Positions 25,745 to 35,106 of a stretch of 64,000 bases of DNA are shown piece after piece; positions within the stretch are counted from its first letter, which is position 1; every line of letters begins with the position of its first letter. A model generated the notes under the pieces. It was not told where the DNA came from, did no database searches, and saw nothing but the letters and a program-made list of their open reading frames with translations. A program made the translations under genes and the position numbers. The DNA comes from Stutzerimonas stutzeri (GTDB taxonomy: Bacteria; Pseudomonadota; Gammaproteobacteria; Pseudomonadales; Pseudomonadaceae): NCBI RefSeq assembly GCF_024451105.1, contig NZ_JANGEY010000004.1, positions 1 to 64,000 on the forward strand. Reading direction: 5' to 3'.

Positions 25745-27055
25745 TTAGAAGGTCTGCCAGTCGTCCTCGGCATCCTGGGTGCGCTTCGCGCCCGGCTGGG
25801 CGGCGCCGCGATCCTGCTCGGCGAGCTGGCGCTGCGCGCTCTCGTACTGCCGGCGCGCCCACGAGCCTTCGCTCCTCGGGCTGCGCGGCGCTTCGCCGGC
25901 GATGCGGAACACCTCCACCGCCTCGCGCAGACGCTGCGCCTCGGCGACCAGTTCGCTGGCCGAGCGGGCCGAGTCCTGCACCAGGCTGGCGTTCTGCTGG
26001 GTGACCTGGTCCATCTGGGTGACCGCCTGGTTGACCAGGCCGATGCCGTTGCTCTGCTCGGCCGAGGCGGCGGCGATCTCGTCCATGATGTCGGCGACCT
26101 TCTGCACCGCCTCGACGATTTCCTGCATCGCGCTGCCGGCCTGGCCGACCAGGCTGCTGCCGGTCTCGACCCGCGCCACCGACTCGCCGATCAGGGTGCG
26201 GATGTCCTTGGCCGCATCGGCGCTGCGGCTGGCCAGGCTGCGCACCTCGCCGGCCACCACGGCGAAGCCGCGGCCCTGCTCGCCGGCCCGCGCCGCCTCC
26301 ACCGAGGCGTTCAGCGCCAGGATGTTGGTCTGGAAGGCGATCGAGTCGATCAGCTTGATGATCTCGGCGACCTTGTGCGAGCTGCTGCTGATCTCGCCCA
26401 TGGTGCTGACCACCTCGTTGACCACCTCGCCGCCGCGCTGGGCGGCGCGCGCCGCGGTGGCCGCCAGCTGGCTGGCCTGGCGGGCGTTGTCGGCGTTCTG
26501 GCCGACCGTGGAGGTCAGCTCCTCCATGCTCGAGGCGGTGTTCTCCAGCGAGGCGGCCTGGTCGATGGTCCGCGTGGACAGGTTGCGGTTGCCCTCGGCG
26601 ATCTCGTCGGCGCCGTCGCGGATCAGTTCGCTGCTGTGGCGCACGGTGCCGACGGTGGCGGTCAGGCGCTGCTGGATGTGCGCCAGCGAAGCGAACAGCT
26701 GGCCGATCTCGTTGCGGCTGGCGTGCTCGATGGACTCGGCCAGGTTGCCGGCGGCGATCTGCTCGCAGTGCGCCACCACTCGCTGCAGCGGGCGGATCAC
26801 GTTGCGGTTCACCCCCCACACCACCGCCACGATGCTGGTGGCCGAAACCAGCAGGATCAGGGCGATGGCCGAGCGCATCAGCAGGGCGAAACCGGCGAAG
26901 GCCTCGGGCGCCTGACCGCCCTGGGCGGCGATCACTTCCTCGGCGAAGCCGAGGCCGTAGAGCCCCAGCGCGCTGAGCACGCAGACCAGGCCGGCGAACA
27001 GGCCCAGCACCAGATTCCAGCTCAGCCGCACCGTCATGTCGTTCAGTAGTTTCAC
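25745..27055 (-). CDS. Chemoreceptor with minimal periplasmic loop
   Basis: 436 residues from the GTG at 27055, chosen for AAGGAG six bases upstream; an in-frame ATG at 27037 is the alternative. Two transmembrane helices (about 10-35 and 55-80) enclose only about 20 residues, too few for a normal ligand-binding domain. A HAMP domain and an MCP signalling domain follow (hairpin tip present), ending DDWQTF, a tether-like tail. It may sense a membrane or cytoplasmic signal or work within mixed arrays. Confidence 0.88.
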   Translation of the reverse strand: MKLLNDMTVRLSWNLVLGLFAGLVCVLSALGLYGLGFAEEVIAAQGGQAPEAFAGFALLMRSAIALILLVSATSIVAVVWGVNRNVIRPLQRVVAHCEQIAAGNLAESIEHASRNEIGQLFASLAHIQQRLTATVGTVRHSSELIRDGADEIAEGNRNLSTRTIDQAASLENTASSMEELTSTVGQNADNARQASQLAATAARAAQRGGEVVNEVVSTMGEISSSSHKVAEIIKLIDSIAFQTNILALNASVEAARAGEQGRGFAVVAGEVRSLASRSADAAKDIRTLIGESVARVETGSSLVGQAGSAMQEIVEAVQKVADIMDEIAAASAEQSNGIGLVNQAVTQMDQVTQQNASLVQDSARSASELVAEAQRLREAVEVFRIAGEAPRSPRSEGSWARRQYESAQRQLAEQDRGAAQPGAKRTQDAEDDWQTF

Positions 27056-27101
27056 CTTGCTCTCCTTAACGCGCTGCTGCGCATCTCGCCCGGGGGGTGC
27101 C

Positions 27102-28739
27102 TCAGGCCCAGGCCGCTTCGGCCGTCTCGCCCGCGGCGGAGGCCGGCGCCGGGCGCTCGCTGCGCGGCGCACGGCTCCGCGCCGCCTGCGCCTCGCCGGC
27201 GATGACGAAGCGCACCACGTGCTGGTTGAGGCGCACGCTCTGCTGGCTCAGGCGCTGCGCGGCGTGGGCGCCGTCCTGCACCATGCCGGCGTTGCGCCGG
27301 GTCATCTGGTCCATCTGCGCCACCGCCACGCTGACCTGCTCGATGCCGTTGCTCTGCTCGGCCGAGGCCGAGGAGATCTCGCCGATCAGGGTGTTGAGAC
27401 GCCCCATGTCGGCGACCATGCCGCGGATCACCTCGCCGGTCTGGCGCACCCGCTCGTTGCCGGTGCGCACCTGGCCGCCGGCGCCATCGATCAGCCCCTT
27501 GATCTCGTGGGCCGCCTCGGCGCTGCGGCTGGCCAGCTTGCGCACCTCGCCGGCGACCACCGCGAAACCGCGCCCCTGCTCGCCGGCCCGCGCCGCCTCC
27601 ACCGAGGCGTTCAGCGCCAGGATGTTGGTCTGGAAAGCGATCGAGTCGATGGTGTCGACGATGCTCGACATCTGCCCGGCGCTGGCCTGGATGGCGTTCA
27701 TCGCCTCGACCACCTGCTCCATGGCGGTGCCGCCCTTGCGCGCGTTGTCGGCGCAGTTGGCGGCCAGGCGACGCGCCTGGTCGGCGTGATCGGCGTTCTG
27801 GCGCACGGTGGAGGTCAGCTCCTCCATGGTCGAGGCGGTCTCGGCCAGGGCGGCGGCCTGCTGCTCGGTGCGCGCGGCCAGTTCGGCGTTGCTGGCGCTG
27901 ATCGCCTGCGCCTCGTCCTGCACCTCGTGGGCGCTCTGGCTGATGTCGCCGATGGTGCGCGCCAGCGACTCGCGCATGCGGTTCATCTCGGCCAGCAGGC
28001 TCTCGCTGTCGCCCGGCTGCAGACGCGGCGGCTGGCTGAGGTCGCCCTCGGCGATCTGCCGCACCACGCTCACCGCGTAGCGCGGATCGCCGCCCAGGTT
28101 GCGCAGCAGGTCGCGGATCACCCAGCCCATCAGCAGCGACAGCGGCAGGCCGACCAGCAGCAGGGCAAAACCGGACTGGATCAGTCGGCCGAAGAACATC
28201 TGGTTGATGTCGGCGATGTAGGTACCGGTGCCGATGTACCAGCCCCAGGGCTCGAAGGCGCGCACGAAGGAGCGCTTGTTCTCCAGTTCGGCGCCGTTGG
28301 CGTGCGCCCAGCGGTAGTCGACGAAGGCACGGTCGCCGGCCTTCTTGACCGCCTCGGCCATCTCGACGAACAGGTGGCGCCCGTCGGCGTCCTTGAAGTC
28401 CTCGACCGGAGTGCTGGCCGGGATGGTCGGGTGGGCGAGCACGAAACTGTCGTCGAAGATGAAGAAATAGCCGCGCCCGTCGTCGTAGCGCATGCTCTTG
28501 ATCAGTTCGGAGGCGTACAGCTGGCCGGCATCCAGGCTCATGCCCCCGCGCTGCACCTGGGCCGCCACGTCGCGGATCACCGAGCGGGCGATCTCGATCT
28601 GGCTCTCGACCTTGGCCCGCCGCTCGTCGAACAGGACGCTGCGAGCCTGCCAGGCGCTCCAGAACATCAGCACCAGCATGGCCAGCCAGGCAGCGACCAG
28701 GGTTGCCCACAGTTTTTGGCTTGTCGTCAGATTGCGCAT
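27102..28739 (-). CDS. Chemoreceptor with single Cache domain
   Basis: 545 residues from the ATG at 28739; the longer frame upstream is not MCP-like. Transmembrane helix 1 (about 11-30), a periplasmic sCache_2-type domain (DGRGYFFIFDDSFVLAHP at about 92-109, and PWGWYIGTGTYIADI), transmembrane helix 2 (about 190-212), HAMP, and MCP signalling domain. Such domains often bind small organic acids. Unlike the other receptors here it ends AAWA, without the final x-F, so it lacks a complete CheR-docking tail. It is the first gene of the receptor cluster and has a FliA promoter at 28821-28847. Confidence 0.9.
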   Translation of the reverse strand: MRNLTTSQKLWATLVAAWLAMLVLMFWSAWQARSVLFDERRAKVESQIEIARSVIRDVAAQVQRGGMSLDAGQLYASELIKSMRYDDGRGYFFIFDDSFVLAHPTIPASTPVEDFKDADGRHLFVEMAEAVKKAGDRAFVDYRWAHANGAELENKRSFVRAFEPWGWYIGTGTYIADINQMFFGRLIQSGFALLLVGLPLSLLMGWVIRDLLRNLGGDPRYAVSVVRQIAEGDLSQPPRLQPGDSESLLAEMNRMRESLARTIGDISQSAHEVQDEAQAISASNAELAARTEQQAAALAETASTMEELTSTVRQNADHADQARRLAANCADNARKGGTAMEQVVEAMNAIQASAGQMSSIVDTIDSIAFQTNILALNASVEAARAGEQGRGFAVVAGEVRKLASRSAEAAHEIKGLIDGAGGQVRTGNERVRQTGEVIRGMVADMGRLNTLIGEISSASAEQSNGIEQVSVAVAQMDQMTRRNAGMVQDGAHAAQRLSQQSVRLNQHVVRFVIAGEAQAARSRAPRSERPAPASAAGETAEAAWA

Positions 28740-28820
28740 CCCATGAAACCCCGTAATTTGTAGTTTTCGCTTATGGTTCGCCGACGAACCGGTCCCGAAG
28801 CGTCCCGACCGGTACAACTT

Positions 28821-28847
28821 CTATCGGCAATCCGGGGTTGAACTTTG
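28821..28847 (-). promoter_or_regulatory. FliA (sigma-28) promoter of the receptor operon
   Basis: Minus strand CAAA (28847-28844), 15 bases, GCCGATAG (28828-28821), with GTTC following the -35 as in the extended consensus. It probably drives the 28739 receptor and genes downstream toward cheR. Confidence 0.75.
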
Positions 28848-28905
28848 GCCGCCGTCGCCGCGACGCACGCGCGACGGACGGCAGCCACCTGCGGTTGCCG
28901 CGCCC

Positions 28906-29397
28906 TCAGGCCGCGGTCTTCTCCACCAGCGCCATTTCCTCGCTGGTGAGCATCTTGTCGATGTCGACCAGCACCAGCATGCGGCTGTCCAGGCTGGCCA
29001 GCCCGCTGAGGTAGTCGGAGGACAGCGACAGCCCGAACTCCGGTGCCGGCTTGATCTGCTCGGGGGTCAGGCTGAGCACGTCGGAGACGCCGTCGACCAC
29101 CACGCCGACCACCCGGCCGGAGACGTTGACCACGATCACCACGGTCTGGCCGTCGTACTCGACGCGGTCGAGATTGAACTTGATGCGCAGGTCGACGATG
29201 GGCACGATCACCCCGCGCAGGTTGGTCACCCCCTTGATGAACGGCGGCGCGCTGGCGATCCGCGTGACGTTCTCGTAGCCGCGGATTTCCTGGGCCTTGA
29301 GGATGTCGATGGCGTACTCCTCGTCGCCGAGGGAGAACACCAGGAATTCGCGGGGCTGGGCCTCGGAGGCCGCGGTATCGGTCGGATGGAAGGACAT
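28906..29397 (-). CDS. cheW: Chemotaxis coupling protein CheW
   Basis: 163 residues, single CheW domain ([49 protein letters not shown]). It links receptors to CheA. The start overlaps the cheA stop by one base (TGATG), and the product is close to E. coli CheW. It ends the motA-motB-cheA-cheW operon; the FliA promoter of the receptor operon lies in the following gap. Confidence 0.97.
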   Translation of the reverse strand: MSFHPTDTAASEAQPREFLVFSLGDEEYAIDILKAQEIRGYENVTRIASAPPFIKGVTNLRGVIVPIVDLRIKFNLDRVEYDGQTVVIVVNVSGRVVGVVVDGVSDVLSLTPEQIKPAPEFGLSLSSDYLSGLASLDSRMLVLVDIDKMLTSEEMALVEKTAA

Positions 29398-31583
29398 CAG
29401 ATAACCTCCAGGAGGGAAGCGCCGGCGCCTCGCGGGTCGCGGGCGGCGGATTGGCTACGGTTGAGACGCTGCAGGTCGCCGACGTCGAGGATCAGCGCGA
29501 CGCTGCCGTCGCCGAGGATGGTCGCGGCGGAAATGCCGGGAACGCGGCGATAGTTGGTTTCCAGGTTCTTGACCACCACCTGCTGCTGGCCGATCAGATC
29601 GTCGACCTGCAGCGCATAGCGGCGCCCCTCGCCCTGGACGATCACGGTGATCGACTCGGTCGGCTCGCGGCGCGCGTCGGCCACGTCCATGACCTGGTGC
29701 AGGGCGACCACCGGCAGGTATTCGTCGCGCACCTTGAGCAGCAGGTCGGTGCCGGCCATCGAGTAGAGGTCCTCGCTGCGCGGCTGCAGCGATTCGAGCA
29801 CCGCGCTGAGCGGCAGGATGAAGATCTCCCGACCGACGCGCACCGACATGCCGTCGAGGATCGCCAGGGTCAGCGGCAGGACGATGCGGATGGTGGTACC
29901 CAGGCCCAGACGCGACTCGATCTGCACGTGGCCGCCCATCGACTGGATGTTGCGACGCACCACGTCCATGCCGACGCCGCGCCCGGAGACGTCGCTGACC
30001 TGCTCGGCGGTGGAGAAGCCGGGGGCGAAGATCAGTTGCCAGACCTCGTCGTCGGGCATGCCGTCGCTCACCGCCAGCCCCTGGCTGCGCGCCTTGGCCA
30101 GCAGCTTGTCGCGGTTCAGGCCGGCGCCGTCGTCGCGCACCTCGATGAGGATGTTGCCGCCCTGGTGCTGGGCGGACAGGGTCAGCCGGCCGACCGGCGA
30201 CTTGCCGGCGGCCGCGCGCTTCTCCGGCGACTCGATGCCATGGTCGAGGCTGTTGCGCACCAGATGGGTCAGCGGGTCGATGATCCGCTCGACCAGGCTC
30301 TTGTCCAGCTCGGTGGACTTGCCCTCGGTGATCAGCTCGACCTGCTTGCCGAGCTTGGCGGCCAGGTCGCGCACCTGGCGCGGGAAGCGACTGAACACGT
30401 AGTCCATCGGCACCATGCGGATCGACATCACCGCTTCCTGCAGGTCGCGGGCGTTGCGCTTGAGCAGGCCCATGCTGTTGAGCAGCTCGCTGTGCAGGCC
30501 GCTGTCGAGCTGGCTGGCGGTCTGCTCGAGCATCGACTGGGTGATCACCAGCTCGCCGACCAGGTTGATGATCTGGTCGACCTTGTCGACCGGCACGCGC
30601 AGGCTGCTGGACTCTGCGCTGGCCGCCGGCGCGGCGGGACGCGGCGCGGCGGCGGCCGGCCTGGCGGCGAGCGGCGCGGCCGCAGCGGCGGCGGCGGCGG
30701 CGGGCGGGGCAGGTTCCGGCGCAGGAGGCGCCGCAGCGATCGCCGGCGCTGCGGGCTCGGGTTCGGGCTCGGACTCGGGTTCGGCGAGCGGCGGTGCGAA
30801 GGCGGCGACCAGTTGGGCGATGGGCTCGGGCTTGACGGCCGGCGCAGCGTCGGCGATCCCCAGCACGCAGATCTCCAGCTGCTCGGGCTCGGCGATGAAG
30901 CACATCACCGCCTCGATGTCGTCGGCGTCCTCGCCGGTCAGCAGCTCCACCTCGTAGCGCTGCGCGTCGCCGCCCTGGCGGAGGATGCTGCCGAACTGCT
31001 TGAGCTCGTCGACCAGCAACTGGCGATCCTTGTCCTTGACGCCGAGCAGGGCCACGCACAGGCGCACCTCGCCGCCGGCCGCCGCCGGCTCGGCCGGCGC
31101 CACGGGTTCCGGCTCCGGTTCGGGCTCGGGCACCGCCTGGGCAACCGGCGGTGCCGGCGGCGCGGATGCCGCAGGGGCGCCGGCCGCCGCCTGGCCGATC
31201 TCCTCCAGGGCCAGCTGCTGGAGGGTCTGGCAGATGCGCGCGAAGGCCTCCGCATCGGGCTCGGCGCTGTTGCGGTAGGCGTCCAGCTGATCCTGAAGCA
31301 TGTCCTTGGTTTCCAGAAAGATGTCGACGATGTCGCGGCGCAGCTTCAGTTCGCCGCGGCGCAGGTGATCGAGCAGGTTCTCGAAGATGTGGGTGGTCTT
31401 CTGCAGCACGTCGAAGCCGAAGGTGCCCGCGCCGCCCTTGATCGAGTGCGCGGCGCGAAAGATGGCATTGAGCTGCTCGCTATCCGGAGCGTCGAGGTCC
31501 AGCTCCAGCAGGTGACGCTCCATGTCGCCCAGCAGTTCTGCGGCCTCCTCGAAGAAGGTGTCGTAGAAATCGGTGATATCCAT
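29397..31583 (-). CDS. cheA: Chemotaxis histidine kinase CheA
   Basis: 728 residues from the ATG at 31583; a GTG at 31595 overlapping the motB stop as GTGA is an alternative four codons upstream. Domains: HPt with phospho-His in [10 protein letters not shown] (about 46), a CheY-binding P2 region within Pro/Ala/Glu-rich linkers (about 130-320), dimerisation helices, HATPase_c with N box RNSLDHGIE and G boxes DDGAGLN and GRGVGMDVV, and a C-terminal CheW-like domain. It autophosphorylates and passes phosphate to CheY and CheB. Confidence 0.96.
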   Translation of the reverse strand: MDITDFYDTFFEEAAELLGDMERHLLELDLDAPDSEQLNAIFRAAHSIKGGAGTFGFDVLQKTTHIFENLLDHLRRGELKLRRDIVDIFLETKDMLQDQLDAYRNSAEPDAEAFARICQTLQQLALEEIGQAAAGAPAASAPPAPPVAQAVPEPEPEPEPVAPAEPAAAGGEVRLCVALLGVKDKDRQLLVDELKQFGSILRQGGDAQRYEVELLTGEDADDIEAVMCFIAEPEQLEICVLGIADAAPAVKPEPIAQLVAAFAPPLAEPESEPEPEPAAPAIAAAPPAPEPAPPAAAAAAAAAPLAARPAAAAPRPAAPAASAESSSLRVPVDKVDQIINLVGELVITQSMLEQTASQLDSGLHSELLNSMGLLKRNARDLQEAVMSIRMVPMDYVFSRFPRQVRDLAAKLGKQVELITEGKSTELDKSLVERIIDPLTHLVRNSLDHGIESPEKRAAAGKSPVGRLTLSAQHQGGNILIEVRDDGAGLNRDKLLAKARSQGLAVSDGMPDDEVWQLIFAPGFSTAEQVSDVSGRGVGMDVVRRNIQSMGGHVQIESRLGLGTTIRIVLPLTLAILDGMSVRVGREIFILPLSAVLESLQPRSEDLYSMAGTDLLLKVRDEYLPVVALHQVMDVADARREPTESITVIVQGEGRRYALQVDDLIGQQQVVVKNLETNYRRVPGISAATILGDGSVALILDVGDLQRLNRSQSAARDPRGAGASLLEVI

Positions 31584-31591
31584 GGAGAGGC

Positions 31592-32494
31592 TCACTCAGA
31601 GGTCGGGGTGGATACGCCGGAAGCAGGCGGCGCGGTGCCCGCCTCTTCCGGATCGAGGGCGTAGGAACTCTGCTGCAGGATTCCGGCAGCGGTACGCTTG
31701 TCGAGGACGATCACCGCGATGCGCCGGTTCATCGGATCGTGCGGATCGCTGTCGTCGTAGGGGATGCGGTCGGCCATGCCGGCCACCCGCAGCAGCTTGC
31801 TCAGCGCCAGGCCGCCGGCCACCAGTTCGCGACGGGAGGCATTGGCGCGTTCGCTGGAAAGTTCCCAGTTGCCGTAGCCGGCCTCGCCGCCGGGATAGGG
31901 ACGGCTGTCGGTATGGCCGGTGATCTGGATGCTGTTCGGCAGCTCGTTGAGCAGCGGCGCGATGGTGCGCAGCAGGTTGCTCAGGTAGGGCGCCACCCGG
32001 GCGCTGCCGACCTCGAACATCGGCCGCTGCTCGCTGTCGATCAGCTGGATGCGCAGCCCCTCGGGGGTCAGGTCGGTGCGGATCTGCTCCTTCAGCTCGC
32101 GCAGCACCGGGTCGGCCTCGATGGTCGACTCGATGCGCTCCTTGAGGTTCTGCAGGCGCGCCTGCTCGTCGCTGGAGCGGGTGCGCTCGCGGATATCGAC
32201 GCGCATCCGCTCGCCGTCGGCATGCATGGGGTCAGGCCCGCCGCCGGGAATCGCGCTGTTGCTGGCGGTGGACTTGTTGCCGCCGGCCATGGCCACCAGC
32301 AGCGGAGTACTGAAGTACTCGGCGACCGCCTGCTGGGTCTTCTCGTCCGAGGAGGCGAGGATCCACATGACCAGGAAGAACGCCATCATGGCGGTCATGA
32401 AGTCGGCGAAGGCGATCTTCCAGGCCCCGCCGTGATGGCCATGGCTGACCTTCTTGCGGCGGACGATGATGATCGGGCGGTCGTGCTCGCTCAT
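31592..32494 (-). CDS. motB: Flagellar motor stator protein MotB
   Basis: 300 residues. One N-terminal transmembrane helix with the proton-carrying Asp (about 31) in FADFMTAMMAFFLVMW, then a plug region and an OmpA-like peptidoglycan-binding domain (ITGHTDSRPYPGG, LSSERANASRREL). The N-terminus is enteric-like (HDRPIIIVRRKKVSHGHHGGAWKIAF pattern), pointing to a proton-driven stator. It overlaps motA by 4 bases. Confidence 0.96.
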   Translation of the reverse strand: MSEHDRPIIIVRRKKVSHGHHGGAWKIAFADFMTAMMAFFLVMWILASSDEKTQQAVAEYFSTPLLVAMAGGNKSTASNSAIPGGGPDPMHADGERMRVDIRERTRSSDEQARLQNLKERIESTIEADPVLRELKEQIRTDLTPEGLRIQLIDSEQRPMFEVGSARVAPYLSNLLRTIAPLLNELPNSIQITGHTDSRPYPGGEAGYGNWELSSERANASRRELVAGGLALSKLLRVAGMADRIPYDDSDPHDPMNRRIAVIVLDKRTAAGILQQSSYALDPEEAGTAPPASGVSTPTSE

Positions 32495-33366
32495 GCATTA
32501 CCCGCCGCCGGTTTGTGGTTGCGCACGTGCTCCTCCAGCTCCGCCGCGGTCGGCCGCTCGACGGTGTCGAGCGCCTTGCGGCCGAACTCCACGGCGATCT
32601 GCGGCGCGTAGCCGTTGACGCTGGCCAGCAGGGTCACACGCATGCACTGCATCATCTTCAGCACTTCGGCCACCTGCCGGTTGATGCGGCTGGCCAGCGG
32701 GGCGACGAAGCCGTAGGCCAACAGGATGCCGAGGAAGGTGCCGACCAGGGCGTGGGCGATCATCATGCCCATCTGGTCCGGCGGCGCACCGGCGGCGGTG
32801 CTCAGGGTCTTCACCACGCCCATCACCGCGGCGACGATACCGAACGCCGGCAGGGCGTCGCTGACCTTGGTCAGCGCATCGGCGGGCAGGTGCGCCTCGT
32901 GCTCGAACGACTCGATCTCGTGGAGCATCAGCTCGTCGATCTCGTGGGAGCTCATGTTGCCGCTGACCATCAGGCGCAGGTAGTCGGTGAGGAAGTGCAT
33001 GATCATGGTGTCCTCGAGCAGCGCCGGATGCTCGGCGAACAGGGCGCTCTCGGCGGGACTCTCGATGTCGCGCTCGATGGCCAGCATGCCGTCGCGGCGC
33101 GCCTTGGCCAGCAGCTTGTACTGCAGGGTGAGCACTTCCATGTACATGGCCTTGTCGTACTTCAGGCTGCGCTTGAGGGTCGAGGCGGCCCTGAAGGTGC
33201 TCTTGATCGCCTTGCCGTGGTTGGCGGCGAGGAAGGCGCCCAGCGCGGCGGCGCAGATGATCAGCACTTCGGTGGGCTGCCAGAGCGGCCCGAGGCTGCC
33301 GCCGGACAGCACGAAACCGCCGAACACGGAGAAGAGGACCACGGCGAATCCGATCACGATGAGCAC
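32491..33366 (-). CDS. motA: Flagellar motor stator protein MotA
   Basis: 291 residues when started at the GTG at 33366: AAGGAAG lies 7 bases upstream and the N-terminus MLIVIGFAVVLFSVFGG then lines up with E. coli MotA. A TTG at 33396 would add ten residues and has a poorer site. Four transmembrane helices; the cytoplasmic loop contains the torque-contact residues around ALLEDTMIMHFLTDYLRL and the ending matches enteric MotA (NGYAPQIAVEFGRK, LEEHVR). First gene of motAB-cheAW, with a FliA promoter upstream. Confidence 0.96.
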   Translation of the reverse strand: MLIVIGFAVVLFSVFGGFVLSGGSLGPLWQPTEVLIICAAALGAFLAANHGKAIKSTFRAASTLKRSLKYDKAMYMEVLTLQYKLLAKARRDGMLAIERDIESPAESALFAEHPALLEDTMIMHFLTDYLRLMVSGNMSSHEIDELMLHEIESFEHEAHLPADALTKVSDALPAFGIVAAVMGVVKTLSTAAGAPPDQMGMMIAHALVGTFLGILLAYGFVAPLASRINRQVAEVLKMMQCMRVTLLASVNGYAPQIAVEFGRKALDTVERPTAAELEEHVRNHKPAAGNA

Positions 33367-33411
33367 GACGACGCTTCCTTGGTTCAGACCAGGCAAAGGA
33401 TGACCTGAGAA

Positions 33412-33438
33412 CTATCGGCAGGCGCGGCGGGAACTTGA
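33412..33438 (-). promoter_or_regulatory. FliA (sigma-28) promoter of motAB-cheAW
   Basis: Minus strand TCAA (33438-33435), 15 bases, GCCGATAG (33419-33412). The start of transcription would fall about 10 bases downstream, near the rejected TTG start of motA, which supports the GTG start at 33366. Confidence 0.8.
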
Positions 33439-33475
33439 GGAGCAAAGCGCCGCGCGCGAGCGCAGGACGGGGAGC

Positions 33476-33502
33476 GCGGGGCGCCGTCATGCGGCGCCCC
33501 GC
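33476..33502 (-). terminator. Hairpin after flhC
   Basis: GCGGGGCGCC (33476-33485) and GGCGCCCCGC (33493-33502) form a perfect 10-bp stem with a 7-base loop, 13 bases downstream of the flhC stop and upstream of the motA promoter. There is no T tract, so it may only partly stop transcription or stabilise the flhDC mRNA. Confidence 0.45.
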
Positions 33503-33515
33503 AACCCGGAAGGGA

Positions 33516-34127
33516 TCAGCCCTGGCCGACCGCCAGGGAGACGTCGGCGAATCCGGAGTCGCCCGCAGCGCCGGCGCTGTCGCCGGCCGCCTCCAGGCCC
33601 GCCTCGCGCTGCTTGCGGGTCTTGCCGGCCCGCGACGGCGGCTGGCAGATGCCGCACACGTAGCCGCGCCGCGGCGCATGGGCGTGGGCGACGAAACGGC
33701 CGCTGCAGCTGGTGCAGCGCACCAGCTCGAGCATCTCGCTCTCGAAGAAGCGCACCAGGGTCCAGGCACGGGTCAGACCGAGCACCACCTCCTCGCCGTC
33801 GACCACCCCGACCTGCTCCAGGTAGAGCCGGTAAGCCTTGACGAAGGCCTCCATGCGCTCGCAACCGTGCGCGTTAACCAGCCGGTCGTAGATGTTGTAG
33901 AACAGCGAGGAATGGATGTTCGGCAACCAGGTGACGAACCAGTCGGTGGAGAACGGCAGCATCCCCTTCGGCGGCGATACGCCGCGCACTTCCTTGTACA
34001 GACGAATGAGCCGGCCACGACTGAGATCGGTTTCCGTCTCGAGCACCTGCAGCCGCGCACCCAGCTCGATCAGGTCGATCGCCAGCTGCACCTGCTGCAT
34101 CTCGTTGAGCAAACTCTTTTCGGTCAT
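33516..34127 (-). CDS. flhC: Flagellar master regulator subunit FlhC
   Basis: 203 residues from the ATG at 34127. Characteristic zinc ligands CTSC and CGIC surround the [13 protein letters not shown] segment, as in E. coli FlhC; N-terminal part [29 protein letters not shown] is also family-typical. It forms FlhD4C2, which binds inverted-repeat boxes upstream of middle flagellar operons; five candidate boxes occur in this window. It begins 11 bases after flhD. Among pseudomonads FlhDC is characteristic of Azotobacter, where it replaces FleQ as flagellar master. Confidence 0.95.
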   Translation of the reverse strand: MTEKSLLNEMQQVQLAIDLIELGARLQVLETETDLSRGRLIRLYKEVRGVSPPKGMLPFSTDWFVTWLPNIHSSLFYNIYDRLVNAHGCERMEAFVKAYRLYLEQVGVVDGEEVVLGLTRAWTLVRFFESEMLELVRCTSCSGRFVAHAHAPRRGYVCGICQPPSRAGKTRKQREAGLEAAGDSAGAAGDSGFADVSLAVGQG

Positions 34128-34138
34128 GGCTCGTCCGT

Positions 34139-34462
34139 TCACCCCGCCACCGCACCCGCAGGCGCCGCCGAGGCCATCAGCAGCGCCGCATGGATCTGCC
34201 CCAGTCCGGACTCGCGCTGTCCCTGGGTGATGCGTGCCAGCTGCCCGGCATCGTCGAGCACCATCCGGCACAGCATCTGCTTGGTGCGCGACAGCTGCAT
34301 GAGCTGCTTGACCGACAGGCCAGCAATCAGCTCGGCGGTTTCCGGGCTGAGCTTGAGGCGGAACAGCGCCGTCACCGGATCCTCGCGCAGCAGTTTCTGG
34401 GCGAGCAGGAGGTAGGCAAGATTGAGCTCCTGGATGTCATCCAGCAGGCTATCAACGGTCAT
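34139..34462 (-). CDS. flhD: Flagellar master regulator subunit FlhD
   Basis: 107 residues, helical. [31 protein letters not shown] aligns with the start of E. coli FlhD, and the Cys in QMLCRMVL corresponds to the one forming the dimer disulfide. It is the first gene of flhDC. The upstream region (34463-34824) is AT-rich compared with its surroundings and carries an inverted repeat at 34658-34689. In Azotobacter vinelandii flhDC is under negative control by AlgU and CydR; no clear site for either could be called here. Confidence 0.94.
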   Translation of the reverse strand: MTVDSLLDDIQELNLAYLLLAQKLLREDPVTALFRLKLSPETAELIAGLSVKQLMQLSRTKQMLCRMVLDDAGQLARITQGQRESGLGQIHAALLMASAAPAGAVAG

Positions 34463-34824
34463 TCAAGAGTCCCTAACAGATTCGAGCGTCATCCCGGCTG
34501 CACGCCGCCCAACGACTAAAGTTGTACGTTTTTTTGACAGCGCGGATGCACTGCACGGTGGTTTTTCTTGTTGCAGTCGATATTGCAGGCGGAGCGAAAC
34601 TCTCTGAGATCGAAAGTTCCGCTCTTGGGGAAAAGATTACCACGCCGAATTGTGAACCAGGTAGCACAAAAAACGGTTATAGCTACCTGAAAAATAGCGA
34701 TAACGAAGCTAGGCAGGGGTAAAAGCGCCGATCCACCGGAAAAGCCCGGAAAAATGGCGCCAAAAAAATTTCATCGCCGTACAAGCGCTGCAGAACCCGA
34801 CCGACAGACGGAAAGCCGACACCC
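34463..34824. other. flhDC upstream control region
   Basis: 362 bases without a supported gene, noticeably AT-richer than neighbouring DNA and with several A/T runs (for example around 34528-34537 and 34666-34673). It also receives the end of the fliD-fhlB operon, which is transcribed in the same direction. A convincing sigma-70 promoter could not be singled out. Confidence 0.55.
34658..34689. promoter_or_regulatory. Inverted repeat upstream of flhDC
   Basis: CAGGTAGC (34658-34665), 16-base A/T-rich spacer, GCTACCTG (34682-34689): perfect 8-bp arms about 200 bases before the flhD start. It could be an operator for a dimeric repressor of flhDC or an mRNA hairpin in a long leader. Confidence 0.4.
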
Positions 34825-35106
34825 TCAGTCTGCCGGCTCGCCCGGCGGCAGACGCCCGACCCAGACCAGCAGCTCGGCCACCACCCGATAGAGCTGCGGC
34901 GGAATCCGCGCGTCGAGATCGAGGCGCATCAGCAGCCCGACCAGTTCGGGCGAATCGTGGATCGGCACCCCATGGCGCCGCGCCTCGGCGATGATCCGCT
35001 CGGCGACCTCGCCGTAACCCTTGGCCACCAGCCGCGGCGCGCCGTCGGCCTCGCCATAGCTGAGCGCCAGGGCCTGCCGACGCCGCGGCAGCCGCTCGTC
35101 GCTCAC
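34825..35106 (-). CDS. fhlB: FlhB C-terminal-domain homologue (FhlB type)
   Basis: 93 residues from a GTG at 35106 that overlaps the preceding stop as GTGA, with GGGGAGGGG upstream. The sequence ALALSYGEADGAPRLVAKGYGEVAERIIAEARRHGVPIHDSPELVGLL aligns with the part of FlhB just after its cleavage site, but the NPTH motif and all membrane helices are absent. Stand-alone FlhBc proteins occur next to a second fliK in Pseudomonas and can substitute for the cleaved FlhB fragment in export switching. Confidence 0.85.
   Translation of the reverse strand: MSDERLPRRRQALALSYGEADGAPRLVAKGYGEVAERIIAEARRHGVPIHDSPELVGLLMRLDLDARIPPQLYRVVAELLVWVGRLPPGEPAD

Noticed and set aside
33367-33396. TTG start of motA at 33396
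   Set aside because: It adds ten residues without family match and has a weak ribosome binding site; GTG 33366 has AAGGAAG at 7 bases and gives an E. coli-like N-terminus.
34607-34636. GAACTT motif on the minus strand in the flhDC leader as an AlgU/sigma-E promoter
   Set aside because: The -35-like GAACTT is present, but no TCTGA-like -10 element lies 16-17 bases downstream, and AlgU is reported to act negatively on flhDC in Azotobacter.
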